Shown: positions 63,889 to 64,000 of the stretch, piece after piece
Position numbering within the stretch: position 1 is the first letter of the stretch
Layout: every line of letters begins with the position of its first letter
NCBI RefSeq assembly: GCF_900111985.1
Contig: NZ_FOKI01000014.1
Span: forward strand, 41,250 to 105,249
Reading direction: 5' to 3'
DNA: 64,000 nucleotides
DNA from: Clostridium frigidicarnis
GTDB taxonomy: Bacteria > Bacillota > Clostridia > Clostridiales > Clostridiaceae
Notes under the pieces: generated by a model
The model's input: the letters and a program-made list of their open reading frames with translations, nothing else
Databases searched by the model: none
Told to the model about the DNA's origin: nothing
Program-made: the position numbers and the translations under genes

Positions 63889-64000
63889 CAAAAGTGGCTG
63901 TGCCCTTTTTAGTTGAAAGTGGATAGTGGAGAGTTTAAAGTTTAGGATAAAAATCGGATTGCTCCCCGCTATCTGGACTAAAGTTACTCATTCTAAAGTT
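63889..64000. repeat. P3 repeat (copy N) running into a P2-type arm at the window end
   Basis: CAAAAGTGGCTGTGCCCTTTTT, GTTGAAAGTGGATAGTGG, AGGATAAAAATCGG, then CGCTATCTGGACTAAAG and TTACTCATTCTAAAGTT, which resembles the P2 left arm. The unit is cut by the window edge. Confidence 0.55.

Overview
The window is low-GC DNA (many AT tracts, A/T-ending codons, AGGAGG-type ribosome sites, frequent TTG/GTG starts) from an anaerobic, spore-forming, motile Clostridium sensu stricto-type bacterium. Support for this comes from spore genes (spmA/spmB, sleC, a Csp germination protease), an [FeFe]-hydrogenase, a CooS-type protein, a clostridial-type 633-aa glutamine synthetase, a eukaryote-like IleRS and an H-NOX chemoreceptor. 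The species cannot be fixed from sequence reading alone. I see no rRNA, tRNA, CRISPR array, prophage or insertion sequence with a transposase.

Layout. 1-10.7 kb carries the Firmicutes metG-tatD-yabE-rnmV-rsmA neighbourhood, mostly on the minus strand, interrupted by a cold-shock gene, a DUF445 gene and a Crp/Fnr-family regulator; metG has a T-box leader with an AUG specifier. 11.3-18 kb holds an ACT-domain protein, a kbl-tdh threonine-to-glycine operon, a DAACS symporter and a MATE pump. 18-26 kb holds an ABC exporter, spmA-spmB, small proteins, a second MATE, a DUF45 metallopeptidase and a CcpA-like regulator. 26-33 kb holds ileS with its T-box (AUC specifier), a GH25 lysozyme, dusA and a BFD-like protein. 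33-45 kb holds an [FeFe]-hydrogenase, a CPBP protease, an Uup-type ABC-F protein, an RlmI-type methyltransferase, comB with a PucR-type regulator, a radical SAM protein, a lipoprotein and a YkvI transporter. 45-56 kb holds the H-NOX chemoreceptor, the germination pair (tandem Csp protease and pro-SleC), an XRE regulator, a peptidyl-prolyl isomerase, a STAS-like protein and murI. 56-64 kb holds glnA, an HD-GYP phosphodiesterase, and an Rrf2 regulator followed by a CooS-family protein.

Functional links. Csp protease and pro-SleC form a germination cascade: the protease activates the cortex hydrolase. Kbl and Tdh convert threonine to glycine plus acetyl-CoA. SpmA/SpmB act in spore-core dehydration. 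Rrf2 probably controls itself and cooS from a promoter containing an inverted repeat.

The most unusual content is intergenic. I count four families of palindromic repeats. P1 is a roughly 160-bp palindrome with long terminal inverted repeats and TA-type flanks: ten copies (three internally deleted) plus one remnant. One copy supplies the last codons and stop of ileS, and one interrupts a degraded duplicate of the neighbouring symporter gene. P2 is a nested hairpin of up to about 197 nt. P3 is a degenerate GTTGAAAGT/GTGACAAGT hairpin family at about 14 loci. P4 is a CATTCAGATG/CATCTGAATG family with three copies. Three protein oddities also stand out: a CooS with Gln where the catalytic Lys is expected, a hydrogenase with altered L1/L2 motifs, and a Csp protein with two fused subtilase domains, the second with an altered serine motif.
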